Positions 55,381 to 63,614 of a stretch of DNA of 64,000 nucleotides are shown here, piece by piece. A program made the position numbers and the translations under genes. Location of the stretch: positions 1,772,501 to 1,836,500 of the forward strand of contig NZ_CP009621.1 in NCBI RefSeq assembly GCF_000973725.1. The letters run 5' to 3'. This DNA comes from Pontibacter korlensis (GTDB lineage: Bacteria > Bacteroidota > Bacteroidia > Cytophagales > Hymenobacteraceae). How positions within the stretch are numbered: position 1 is the stretch's first letter; each line of letters opens with the position of its first letter. The notes below the pieces were generated by a model. The model was not told the DNA's origin. It saw only the letters and a program-made list of their open reading frames with translations, and made no database searches.

Positions 55381-56248
55381 ACTTTTCCTGATATTTCTTT
55401 TTGATCCAGAAGCTGAGGTTGTTCAGCGCAAATGTGAAGATGAACAGGGTGATACCTGCCGCAAAAATTGTTCTGTACTCCAGAGATCCCCGAGGCACGT
55501 CTCCCAAACTTACCTGCACGATGTAAGTAGTGATGGTCTCGATAGGTACAAGTGGGTTGAGCGTTAGGCGGGGCTGCTGACCGGCGGCAATGGCCACAAT
55601 CATAGTTTCGCCCACTGCTCTGGAAATGGCAAGTATAACCGACACCACAATACCTGAGGAGGCTGCAGGAACCATTACACCAAACGCTGTTTGCAGCCGG
55701 GTAGATCCCATGCCATAAGCGGCTTCACGTAACGAGCGTGGCACAGAGCTGATGGCGTCTTCACTCAGTGAGGAGATCATCGGGATAATCATAATACCCA
55801 TTACAATACCTGCTGAGAGGGCGTTAAAACCAGCCAGAGAGGGTATAAGTGTCTGAAGAAAAGGAGTAACTACAGTTAGGGCAAAGAAACCGTATACTAC
55901 CGTTGGGATAGTGGCCAGTACCTCGAGCAGTGGCTTTACTACTTGTTTCATTCGGGCGTGGGCATACTCATTTAGATAGATGGCTATAGTTAAGCCAATC
56001 GGGAGTGCCACGGCAATGGCTACGGCTGTGGTGAGCAGTGTGCCCGCCACAAGAGGCATAATACCAAATTTCTTATCAGAGAACAGTGGCGTCCATTCTT
56101 TCTCCGTTAAGAACTCTATCAAAGAAACCTCTCTGAAAAAGCTAATGGACTCTGAGAGAAGGACCCAAATAATACCAACTGTGATAAGTATGGTTATGGC
56201 GGCAGATAACCACAATAAGCCCTCGATAATTTTTTCTGATGTTCTCAA
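55373..56248 (-). CDS. pstC: phosphate ABC transporter permease PstC
   Basis: 291 residues with six membrane helices and the PstC-typical LPIGLTIAIYLNEYAH and ISSVPRSLREAAYGMGSTRLQTA coupling segment, in the usual position. With PstA it forms the phosphate channel. The start at 56248 opens directly into the first helix after a short amphipathic stretch. It follows pstS after 71 nt. Confidence 0.95.
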   Translation of the reverse strand: MRTSEKIIEGLLWLSAAITILITVGIIWVLLSESISFFREVSLIEFLTEKEWTPLFSDKKFGIMPLVAGTLLTTAVAIAVALPIGLTIAIYLNEYAHARMKQVVKPLLEVLATIPTVVYGFFALTVVTPFLQTLIPSLAGFNALSAGIVMGIMIIPMISSLSEDAISSVPRSLREAAYGMGSTRLQTAFGVMVPAASSGIVVSVILAISRAVGETMIVAIAAGQQPRLTLNPLVPIETITTYIVQVSLGDVPRGSLEYRTIFAAGITLFIFTFALNNLSFWIKKKYQEKYD

Positions 56249-56319
56249 GGTGCTGATCTGTTTAAGTGCCCCTGCAGCAATAGGGTAAGGTTACTGCTGC
56301 AGGAGCTATAATTTAGATG

Positions 56320-57306
56320 CTATTTCTTAGCTGAGCCTTCAGTAAAAGACTTAAACTTTTGCTGCTGCTCTTTGTACATCTCGGCTGGTAGCGGAATGTA
56401 ACCCACCTCCTGGCTAAGCTCGCCAGCGTTCTCGAGGTAGAAGTTTACAAAATCTACTACAGCAGGATTGCTGGTAGCATTAGAATTTACATAGATAAAC
56501 AGCGGGCGAGAAAGCGGAGCATAAGAACCGTCTTTTACAGTTTCCAAAGTTGGAGTAACTGCGCCAGTACCATTGCTGTCGTCCATGTCATCAACTGGTA
56601 CTACCTTTAGCTTACCCTGATTCTCCTCATAGTATGCAAAGCCGAAGAAGCCAAGTGCGTTAGGATCAGTAGAAACACCTTGTACCAGTACGTTGTCATC
56701 CTCGCTGGCAGTATAGTCGCCTCGGCTAGAGCCGCTTTCGCCTACAACTGCTTCGGTAAAGTAGTCATAAGTACCGGATTCAACACCTGGGCCATATAGG
56801 TGGAATTCTTGATCAGGCCATTCCGGGCGAATTTGATTCCATTTTTTGACAGTACCCTGAGCTGCTGGCTCCCAAATTTTCTTCAGGTCTTCTGTAGTCA
56901 TTTCCTTTACCCAGTCGTTCTCAGGGTGCACTACTACTGTAAGGCCATCATAAGCTACTGGTAGCTCTATAAAGGATATACCATTTTGCTGCGCTACTTC
57001 CTGCTCAGAAGACTTAATCTGGCGGGAGGCGTTTACAATATCGATTTCGCCACGTGTGAACTTCTTAAAGCCGCCACCTGTGCCTGAAACACCTACTGTT
57101 ACTCGTACATCCGGAGCCTCAGCGCGGTATTCTTCTGCTACTGCTTCCGTAATTGGGTAAACAGTGGATGAACCGTCTATCTGAATGTTGCCGGAGACAT
57201 CGGAGCCGCTTTCAGAGTTGCCGCCGCCGCAGGCACTGAACAAAAGAGTTGCGCCTAGGAGTGCTGCCGCGTTTAGTTTTAAATTGTTAAGCCTGAAGTT
57301 TAACAT
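56320..57306 (-). CDS. pstS: phosphate-binding protein PstS
   Basis: 328 residues with a lipoprotein signal ending LLFSAC. The phosphate-binding fold begins [20 protein letters not shown] and contains the typical [12 protein letters not shown] and ASRQIKSSE segments, then [13 protein letters not shown]. It captures phosphate in the periplasm and hands it to PstC/PstA. It is the first gene of pstS-pstC-pstA-pstB-phoU. A Pho-box-like repeat lies 174 nt upstream. Confidence 0.96.
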   Translation of the reverse strand: MLNFRLNNLKLNAAALLGATLLFSACGGGNSESGSDVSGNIQIDGSSTVYPITEAVAEEYRAEAPDVRVTVGVSGTGGGFKKFTRGEIDIVNASRQIKSSEQEVAQQNGISFIELPVAYDGLTVVVHPENDWVKEMTTEDLKKIWEPAAQGTVKKWNQIRPEWPDQEFHLYGPGVESGTYDYFTEAVVGESGSSRGDYTASEDDNVLVQGVSTDPNALGFFGFAYYEENQGKLKVVPVDDMDDSNGTGAVTPTLETVKDGSYAPLSRPLFIYVNSNATSNPAVVDFVNFYLENAGELSQEVGYIPLPAEMYKEQQQKFKSFTEGSAKK

Positions 57307-57479
57307 AAGCCAGAGTTAGTTTTATGGTTGTGAGTTCTTGATTCGTTTGATCTGGCACCAGCATTTGGCTTTATACTCTGATGCCTATAAAGGAGTTATG
57401 AAAGCTGTGTTATCCGTGTTGTGGGATCGCTTTTTAAGGTGCAAAGAGACACAGAAGTAATCGCACCTAATAATTTAGT

Positions 57480-57498
57480 GTGTTAAGCTATTGTAAAG
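57480..57498 (-). promoter_or_regulatory. Pho-box-like direct repeat upstream of pstS
   Basis: On the plus strand GTGTTAAG-CTA-TTGTAAAG, i.e. CTTTACAA-TAG-CTTAACAC reading towards pstS: two 8-bp half-sites at an 11-bp period. TCTCTTTG, one mismatch from a -7 box, lies 31 nt downstream at 57449-57442. The same arrangement is found before the porin gene. The PhoB-type response regulator is inferred, not seen. Confidence 0.5.
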
Positions 57499-57507
57499 AT
57501 TTCGGCT

Positions 57508-58695
57508 TTATAGCGCCACTTCCATCTGTAGCCTAAACATGTAACTGTTCTCTCTGCCCGGCTGGTCCTGTAGCGTAACATCGCTCTGTACCTTCAGGCT
57601 ATGGCCCACAATGTACTTGGATAGACCTAATGTATACTGCTCCTGCGGTCGCAAACCTGTAGTTCGCTCTGGGTTATAAGTGGTATAGCGTCCGGCTACT
57701 TCCCAGTTGGTTTTAAACAGGTAACCTGCCTGTATATTAAAGGCGTTGCCCGTAACAAAGGTCTCTTCTACTGCGCCCTCATCTGATTGTAACACTACCG
57801 GGCCATCAGGTGCTTTACGGCGGGCATATTCCGCCATACTTGAGAAGCCTCTGTACTTGAACATAGCATCTGCAAATACAGTGTGTAGGTCACGCTCCCC
57901 ACTTAAGAAGTCGCCTAGCTGCCCTTGAGAGCGAGTTGCATTATCATTAAAGTTATAAGCTGCTGCAATGGCTAACTTTGGAGTTTCCTCCCGGTAAATG
58001 TCGCTACCAACATAGGCGCCGCCGCCTTCAAATTCTCCAAAAGGGAACAATTCGATTTTACCAGTATAATCGTAGCCGCCGGCATTGTTAACTGTGATAT
58101 CGCGTCCTTCGCCCATAGAGATAGAGGCCACTTCGCGAACCAACATGTTGCCGATGTTATGGGAGTGATGCAGCTGCAGACCAGCGTCACGGTCTATGTT
58201 ATAGCGGGAGTTCAGCAGGCTTCGATCCACGAACTGCATCTTTTGCGATGAGATAATTCGCTCTCGGTTGCCAGGTAGTTTGGTTTGGCCTACCCACAGT
58301 TCCCAACCTGGTGCAAAGTTCCACATGGCAACCGCATCAAGTATGATGTTGTCAGCATTGTTAAACCTGCTTGGGTCATCGTTACCGATGTCGCTGTTGC
58401 TGAGGCCTAGTTCTATTTTATACTCCAGCTTTGGAGTATAGGCAAAGCCTTCGAACTTCAGACGGGCCCTGCGGATCAGGAAACGGTCTTCCAGTTCCTC
58501 GTTAGTGCCGTTATTGATTACGCCCTGGTACAGCATCTGGAATCGGGTGCTGAACTTAAGGCTGAAAGAGGAGTCGGCGGCCACAAACTGTAAGCCTTTG
58601 CCGAATTTAGATTTGTTAATACTCTGACCTTGGGCGGTGCCACATGCTAGGCAAACCAAGGCTACTAAAAGTGCACTTTTTAGCTTCTTGTACAC
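57508..58695 (-). CDS. phosphate-selective porin (OprO/OprP type)
   Basis: 395 residues. Signal peptide to about TAQGQ, then a beta-barrel: alternating aromatic strands such as SFSLKFSTRFQMLYQGV, RRARLKFEGFAYTPKLEYKIELGLS and NIQAGYLFKTNWEVAGRYTTYNP, and a C-terminal MFRLQMEVAL. This is the phosphate-selective porin O/P family, which admits phosphate or polyphosphate across the outer membrane. It is directly upstream of pstS on the same strand, with 201 nt between the genes and separate upstream repeats, so co-regulation rather than one operon is likely. Confidence 0.92.
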   Translation of the reverse strand: MYKKLKSALLVALVCLACGTAQGQSINKSKFGKGLQFVAADSSFSLKFSTRFQMLYQGVINNGTNEELEDRFLIRRARLKFEGFAYTPKLEYKIELGLSNSDIGNDDPSRFNNADNIILDAVAMWNFAPGWELWVGQTKLPGNRERIISSQKMQFVDRSLLNSRYNIDRDAGLQLHHSHNIGNMLVREVASISMGEGRDITVNNAGGYDYTGKIELFPFGEFEGGGAYVGSDIYREETPKLAIAAAYNFNDNATRSQGQLGDFLSGERDLHTVFADAMFKYRGFSSMAEYARRKAPDGPVVLQSDEGAVEETFVTGNAFNIQAGYLFKTNWEVAGRYTTYNPERTTGLRPQEQYTLGLSKYIVGHSLKVQSDVTLQDQPGRENSYMFRLQMEVAL

Positions 58696-58956
58696 GATAC
58701 TTTGGGTTTGGGTGAGAAATAAGCTTTAATCGTGATACTGTTTTCTCTTTTATAAGACGCTTCTGAGGAAAGAATACTTCTTAACTTCAGTGAGATCTTT
58801 AGAAAACGGTTTTTTCTAAATGGTGCAGGTAGTTAGTCAGGCTACTGCATCCACTGAACTTGCAAACCCAGAGTCAGCTTTAGTCAGAAGCTAAAATCTG
58901 GCCTTCCAAATTCTGCTGCAAAATAACTGCATTACTATTACTGCTGCTTTACCGCA

Positions 58957-58975
58957 ATGTTAAGCAAATGTTAAG
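58957..58975 (-). promoter_or_regulatory. Pho-box-like direct repeat upstream of the porin gene
   Basis: On the plus strand ATGTTAAG-CAA-ATGTTAAG, i.e. CTTAACAT-TTG-CTTAACAT reading towards the porin: a perfect 8-bp repeat at an 11-bp period, 262 nt before the start codon. TTATTTTG, one mismatch from a -7 box, lies about 32 nt downstream at 58924-58917, the same geometry as at pstS. Confidence 0.55.
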
Positions 58976-58998
58976 CTTTTAAAGCTTGCTGGTTTTTA

Positions 58999-59087
58999 TG
59001 CCCATCATATTTGTCGTTAACAACGACGCCTTTTGATGGCAGGTAGGGGCTGGTATAAAGAATGCCTGCTCAGGTAGGGCAGGCATT
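58999..59087. other. structured intergenic stretch
   Basis: Within the 588-nt gap between the porin start and the beta-helix gene lie two hairpins. The first has an outer stem TGCC(C)ATCA/TGATGGCA (58999-59041) enclosing GTCGTT-AAC-AACGAC. The second is AATGCCTGC...GCAGGCATT (59061-59087). No coding frame is convincing here. Function unknown. Confidence 0.4.
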
Positions 59088-59233
59088 GGGGGAGGTTTAG
59101 TTGAATTGCGATATAGCTCCATTAAAGTGGTTTTGGTCATGCTTCATGTGTTCATTTAGACACTAGGTAGCAGTAGAATATGTGCTGCCAAAATACTTTA
59201 CCAAAACATCAAGCCCGTATCAACACAAAAAAG

Positions 59234-59261
59234 CAGCCACAAGTATATACTTGTGGCTGCC
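59234..59261 (-). terminator. terminator of the beta-helix lipoprotein gene
   Basis: GCAGCCACAAGTA-TA-TACTTGTGGCTGC, a 13-bp perfect stem; on the minus strand it is followed by TTTTTTTGTG, 23 nt past the stop. The stem contains an AAGTATA heptamer overlapping its own inverted copy. Confidence 0.85.
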
Positions 59262-59283
59262 TCCAATACATTTCAAAATTTAG

Positions 59284-60420
59284 TTAGAATGTATAGCCAG
59301 TCCAGCTGAATGCTGATGTATTAGCACCTGTAATCGCATCGTTAGAATTAATGGTAGCATTGTCAGGGTTTTTAACTTCCTGACCTTTTACTGTCACGCC
59401 TTCATTTTTATACTCGATAGTGCTTGTCGCATTTCCATTGCCCTTACCGTCTGTTAAGTCGATAAGGTCTGTGCTTGTACCGCCTTTCACAAGGAGATTC
59501 GTGATAGTCGCTTTAGCGCCTCTACGCACTTTTACGGCATCCTGCATTTCAAAAGTAGATTCGTTTACGATTGTGATGTTTTTGAAAACAAAATCTGATT
59601 GATTAACATCACTTGGGGTGTTACCATCCAGGTTGCCGTCAAGCTCAGCTCCGCGTGGGTCTGATTCCGTACTGGTGTATCCACTCTTCCAAACACCATA
59701 GGCGTTATCTAATGTACCAGTCCAGCCCTGTGTAACATCAAACATATCGTCGTCAGAATCCACTACCATCAGGTTCTTTACATTTACTGAACCACCGAAA
59801 AATTCGATAGCGTCATCAGAACCATTCGGGATGTAGATATTTTCAATTTTGGTGCCACTGCCTACGGCATTTAGTGTCAAGCCATTGTGCTCAATATCAG
59901 CTGAAGATTTTGCTCCGGTATACTCTAGAATAAGATACTCCAAAACGCCTGAGTTATCGTTGTTGTCTTCGCCGCCATAGATAACAGCCGGGTTGATTTC
60001 TGTGGTGCTGGTCGAAACTACGCCAGTTGGGCCGGATATTTTTGCTCTACCGTTGATGATCAAGCCACCCCAGTCACCTGGGTTAGGATTAGCCTCTGCA
60101 GATGTTATTTTTACTGGTTTATCGGCTGTGCCGTTAACAAAGATTTGGCCGCCCTGCTCAACGAGAATGTACTTATTAAAGCCCTTCTCAGCCTTGATAA
60201 CCGTACCTGCTGGTATGCGCAGTTTTCCGCCCTCAACTACAAGTAAAGATCCTGTTAATTTGTATTCGACGCTTGGGTCAAGGGTTATATCGGTGGAAAT
60301 ATCACCGCTCAATTCATTACTGACAATGGGTTCTGGCTCTGGAGTCGAACCATCGTCGTCGTCATTACAAGAGAATAATCCTAGCGGAATAAGTAGCAGG
60401 TAAAGGAATGTTTTTTTCAT
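59284..60420 (-). CDS. lipoprotein with right-handed beta-helix-like repeats
   Basis: 378 residues. Lipoprotein signal ending LGLFSC followed by four Asp, so surface- or periplasm-anchored. A beta-rich repeat region runs from about 35 to the end, rich in short turns with Gly/Asn/Asp: LTGSLLVVEGGKLRIPAGTV, VEQGGQIFVNGTADKPVKI, then TWGGLIINGRA and further strands such as IENIYIPNGSDDAIEFFGGS. This resembles parallel beta-helix lipoproteins of Bacteroidota, often found beside TonB receptors. No catalytic site is recognised. It starts 70 nt after the TonB receptor gene and probably shares its transcript. Confidence 0.8.
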   Translation of the reverse strand: MKKTFLYLLLIPLGLFSCNDDDDGSTPEPEPIVSNELSGDISTDITLDPSVEYKLTGSLLVVEGGKLRIPAGTVIKAEKGFNKYILVEQGGQIFVNGTADKPVKITSAEANPNPGDWGGLIINGRAKISGPTGVVSTSTTEINPAVIYGGEDNNDNSGVLEYLILEYTGAKSSADIEHNGLTLNAVGSGTKIENIYIPNGSDDAIEFFGGSVNVKNLMVVDSDDDMFDVTQGWTGTLDNAYGVWKSGYTSTESDPRGAELDGNLDGNTPSDVNQSDFVFKNITIVNESTFEMQDAVKVRRGAKATITNLLVKGGTSTDLIDLTDGKGNGNATSTIEYKNEGVTVKGQEVKNPDNATINSNDAITGANTSAFSWTGYTF

Positions 60421-60490
60421 TTTTCTTAATTGTTTATACGAAATTAGAAATGAGGGATTAGCTGAATATGAATGGAAGATTAACTAATTG

Positions 60491-63220
60491 TTAAAACTGG
60501 TATGTTACGCCAAAGTCGAATAAAACACCTCTTTTGTAACTGCGAATTATAACGCTTTGAGAATTTGTGTCTTTCCCAGCACCTTCTCTGGTAAGTCTAT
60601 ATTCTGGATTTAAGAGGTTTTTAGCTTTTAGATTAAACTTAAGATGATCATTTATCCCTAGTGAGGTAATGAAATCCAAAGTTGTGATGCTTTCCTCTAT
60701 CAGGTTGTTGAAGCCACGTGTGCCAATGGTGTGCACTTTATCGCTTAAATAGTTTAGAACCAGCGCAGACGTTAAGTTAATGTTCTTTTGTGTTAGCAGA
60801 TTATAAGTTAAATCAGCATTAAGTATATAAGGTGCGGCGCCCTCCAAAGTAGATGAGGTGTTCTGCACAAAGAATGTTGGGTCCAGGTTTACTTTTGTGT
60901 GGATGTATGAGACATTTAATCCAGCATTAAAGCGATGTTTTTCAGCAAGGTTCATAAGTGATTTCCTCAGCTCTACCTCAATACCGGCAGCAACTGCATG
61001 GTCCGAAACATTATCGTAAGTTCTTAGACCTGCTGAGTTGCCCTGATCTACCCTTGCAATTGGATCCAAAATATGCTTGTAGAAGGCATTAACCGATACA
61101 TGTTCATCAGATGATAGATAGTGATCCCATTTGATGTCGAAGTTGTAATTTGTGGAAACTTCCAGGTTCGGATTACCATTTTCATTTCCATCAATTCCCA
61201 AGTAAATAAAAGGAGATATTTCTTTATCCTGAGGAAGAGTATAGGTACGGCTAACGCCTGTTCTGATGTGGTTCTTCTCGTTTAGCTCATACTTGGTGTT
61301 AAGGCTAGGCGATATAAAAAACTCATCTATTGTGTTGGAACCAACGTCAGCGCCACGATTAACTCTGTAGTTAATCTTAGTATAAACATCATCCGCTCTT
61401 AAGCCTGCGTTTAAAGTAAGCTTATTGCCAATTCTATGTACCAGATCAACATATGCGCCATGGTTCATTCTTTCAACATCGTATGTGTCAAGAAATTGCT
61501 CAAGGCGGAAATCTCCATTTGACAAACTTTCCTGATTCAAGTAAGGATCGAGGCGTATATCATTTACAGGGAAAGTAGGGGCAGTGCCCTGGCCTCCAGC
61601 CCAAATAAGGTTATAGATAGGGGCGGAGAAGTCTTTGGTACTAATCCTGCTATCGTAGCCAACCTCAACATATGATAGCTTGTCCGGGTCAGTCGAGAGC
61701 GAGTACTGCAGATTGACTTTAGGAAGGATAGCGGTTTCTGTTATTTTACTGTTGAACCGCTGGGCTCTTCCTTCTCCCACACCTAATTGCACCATTCCGT
61801 TCCCGATAGAAGGAAGCATGATTATTCTGCGGTCAGGCTCTTCGCCAATTACGTTGTTTACCGCAGCACCAACATTATATTTGATTCTATCAGTTAAATC
61901 TCCGCTCCAAATAAGTTGGTTTATAAAAGCCGTATTGTCATTAATTTGAAGGCGTCTGATAAGGCCTTCGGAATTATGGTCCTCTGCTACCTGAAACAGT
62001 TCTGTTTCCTTGCCATAAAAGTTCATTGCCGCAGCTGTGGCTGTATGCAGGTACAAGGAGTTGTAGTGCAGTTGGCTTTTATTGAGGTTAATTTCCAGAT
62101 TGGCCGCCAACATATGTGAAGCGTTTCGGAAGGATTGCTGGTAATTAAAATCGCGGAACGGGTTTTTGGTGTTGGTCGCCGTAATCAATCGGGTGACCCC
62201 TTCCTGATAATGATAGTTGTTGTTCATGGAGCCGACAACGAACAAGCGGTGCTTGTTTAGAAACTTCTGGCCACCGGAAATAGTGATGCCGCCGTTAAAC
62301 AGAGGGTTTTTCTGCATCGGGTCGAGCGAGGTGTTAAAGGAAAAATCGTTTACAAACTGGTTGCCGTTGCGATCTCTTGGGCCGTTTGACGCAAAGGCAT
62401 AACCAAACTTGTTCATGCCATCAGGAAGATAAAAGTTACTGCCTATAACCTGGCTGTTTACTCCAGTTGCAATTCCGATCTGAAGCGCATTGTCATCAAC
62501 AAGTTCCTTCGAATTGATGTTAATTAACGCACCTCCAACATCGCCATTCATAGATGCTGTAAACACTTTGTTTATGTTTACCGACTGAATCATATCGCTC
62601 GTGAAGAAATCGAGTGAGATATTCTTGAATTCAGGGTCTTCAGATGGTATGGCAAACCCGTTTAGGGTAGTTGTGTTATAGCGGTCGCCTAATCCCCGGA
62701 CGAATACATTTTTGACGCCGTCGCGTTTCGAAACGCCTGAAATTTTTGTAACCGCGCCTTCTGCATTGCTAACGCCTTTTCTGGAAAGTTCCTGTGCGCC
62801 AATAGCCTGCGTAGCTATAACAGCCTTCTTCTGATCAAGAAATAAGATTTGTTCGGTTTCCCTGTTTCCTTTTGCAGTTATGGTTACCTCCGACAATTGC
62901 GCCGTGCTCTGTTCCATCGCCACATTCACCGTAGCTGTCTTGCCCGCAGAGATGCTTATGTCGGCAATTGTTTTTGGTGTATATGAAAGGCTGTTTACCT
63001 CCAGAGTATAAGTGCCTTCTTTTATATTATCGATGCGGAAATTACCGAATGCATCCGACGGAGCGCCTAAGGCAGTACCCTGCAATTTTATAATAGCGCC
63101 AATCAGCTCTTCGCCGGTTTTAGCGTCTTTCACGGTGCCCTGTATGCTGCCAGTCTGTGCATGCACACTAATAAAGGCAGAAAGCACAAAAAATAGGACT
63201 GTGGTGAGAATTTGTCGCAT
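60491..63220 (-). CDS. TonB-dependent receptor
   Basis: 909 residues. Signal peptide to about SVHAQ, a carboxypeptidase-regulatory-like domain (about 25-105, TGSIQGTVKDAKTGEELIGA), a plug domain (about 130-245, with SRKGVSNAEGAVTKISGVSK and FVRGLGDRYNTTTLNG), and a long barrel ending RGVLFDFGVTYQF, whose last aromatic residue is the usual BAM signal. It belongs to the receptor class with an N-terminal extension but no SusD partner. Adjacent downstream gene is a beta-helix lipoprotein, then the phosphate porin and pst genes, suggesting a phosphate-related substrate; this is inference. Confidence 0.9.
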   Translation of the reverse strand: MRQILTTVLFFVLSAFISVHAQTGSIQGTVKDAKTGEELIGAIIKLQGTALGAPSDAFGNFRIDNIKEGTYTLEVNSLSYTPKTIADISISAGKTATVNVAMEQSTAQLSEVTITAKGNRETEQILFLDQKKAVIATQAIGAQELSRKGVSNAEGAVTKISGVSKRDGVKNVFVRGLGDRYNTTTLNGFAIPSEDPEFKNISLDFFTSDMIQSVNINKVFTASMNGDVGGALININSKELVDDNALQIGIATGVNSQVIGSNFYLPDGMNKFGYAFASNGPRDRNGNQFVNDFSFNTSLDPMQKNPLFNGGITISGGQKFLNKHRLFVVGSMNNNYHYQEGVTRLITATNTKNPFRDFNYQQSFRNASHMLAANLEINLNKSQLHYNSLYLHTATAAAMNFYGKETELFQVAEDHNSEGLIRRLQINDNTAFINQLIWSGDLTDRIKYNVGAAVNNVIGEEPDRRIIMLPSIGNGMVQLGVGEGRAQRFNSKITETAILPKVNLQYSLSTDPDKLSYVEVGYDSRISTKDFSAPIYNLIWAGGQGTAPTFPVNDIRLDPYLNQESLSNGDFRLEQFLDTYDVERMNHGAYVDLVHRIGNKLTLNAGLRADDVYTKINYRVNRGADVGSNTIDEFFISPSLNTKYELNEKNHIRTGVSRTYTLPQDKEISPFIYLGIDGNENGNPNLEVSTNYNFDIKWDHYLSSDEHVSVNAFYKHILDPIARVDQGNSAGLRTYDNVSDHAVAAGIEVELRKSLMNLAEKHRFNAGLNVSYIHTKVNLDPTFFVQNTSSTLEGAAPYILNADLTYNLLTQKNINLTSALVLNYLSDKVHTIGTRGFNNLIEESITTLDFITSLGINDHLKFNLKAKNLLNPEYRLTREGAGKDTNSQSVIIRSYKRGVLFDFGVTYQF

Positions 63221-63245
63221 AATATTTATAGTCTATTTGTTGCGA

Positions 63246-63273
63246 CAAAGGTAGATGGGCTGTATTACCTCAA
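63246..63273 (-). promoter_or_regulatory. TonB receptor promoter
   Basis: TTG (63273-63271), 17 nt, then TACCTTTG (63253-63246) on the minus strand. The -7 box is perfect, the spacer slightly short. Predicted start near 63239, about 19 nt before the ATG. The further upstream stretch to 63470 shows no gene. Confidence 0.6.
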
Positions 63274-63484
63274 TATTAATGAGAGGTTAAGATTGTATTA
63301 TCCCGAAGATATATTAGGTGTAAGGTGTTAAGTTGTAGGTGATTATGTCTTTTTGTCTAGTTTAAAGCGTGTCTGGACAATAGTATGCTTTGGCAGCTAC
63401 ACCCACAAGAAATATATAGGTTTTAATAAAATAGTAACCTTGTATTAACCTGCAGCTAATATCATCGCCCTAGATTTGTTCCAT

Positions 63485-63607
63485 CAATCCCTCCTATATA
63501 AAATATTGGTTGCACATGTATGGGTGAGAAACATCGTGGCAATCATTAGCAGAGCGGCTTAGTCTCCCGCTCTGCGAGAACCCGCCGTCAGGCGGGTTCT
63601 TTTTTTG
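63485..63607 (+). ncRNA. candidate structured small RNA
   Basis: TAGATTTG at 63471-63478 is a perfect -7 box, giving a start near 63485, though no good -33 is seen. Three successive hairpins follow: GGTTGCACATGT / ACATCGTGGCAATC (63508-63519 with 63531-63544, two bulges), GCAGAGCGG / CCGCTCTGC (63549-63575), and a plus-strand terminator. No plus-strand open frame lies upstream and no frame of any length fits inside (the only ATG stops after three codons). A free-standing RNA of about 120 nt is the simplest reading. I do not recognise the family. Confidence 0.5.
63577..63607 (+). terminator. terminator of the candidate small RNA
   Basis: AGAACCCGCC-GTCA-GGCGGGTTCT followed by TTTTTTT. The T run is on the plus strand only, so it stops plus-strand transcription although both neighbouring protein genes are on the minus strand. 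Confidence 0.85.
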
Positions 63608-63614
63608 ATGCAAG

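Noticed and set aside
63282..63345. GTTAAG-type repeats upstream of the last TonB receptor as a third Pho box
   Set aside because: The copies (GTGTAAG, GTGTTAAG, AGGTTAAG) do not keep the 11-bp period found at pstS and the porin.
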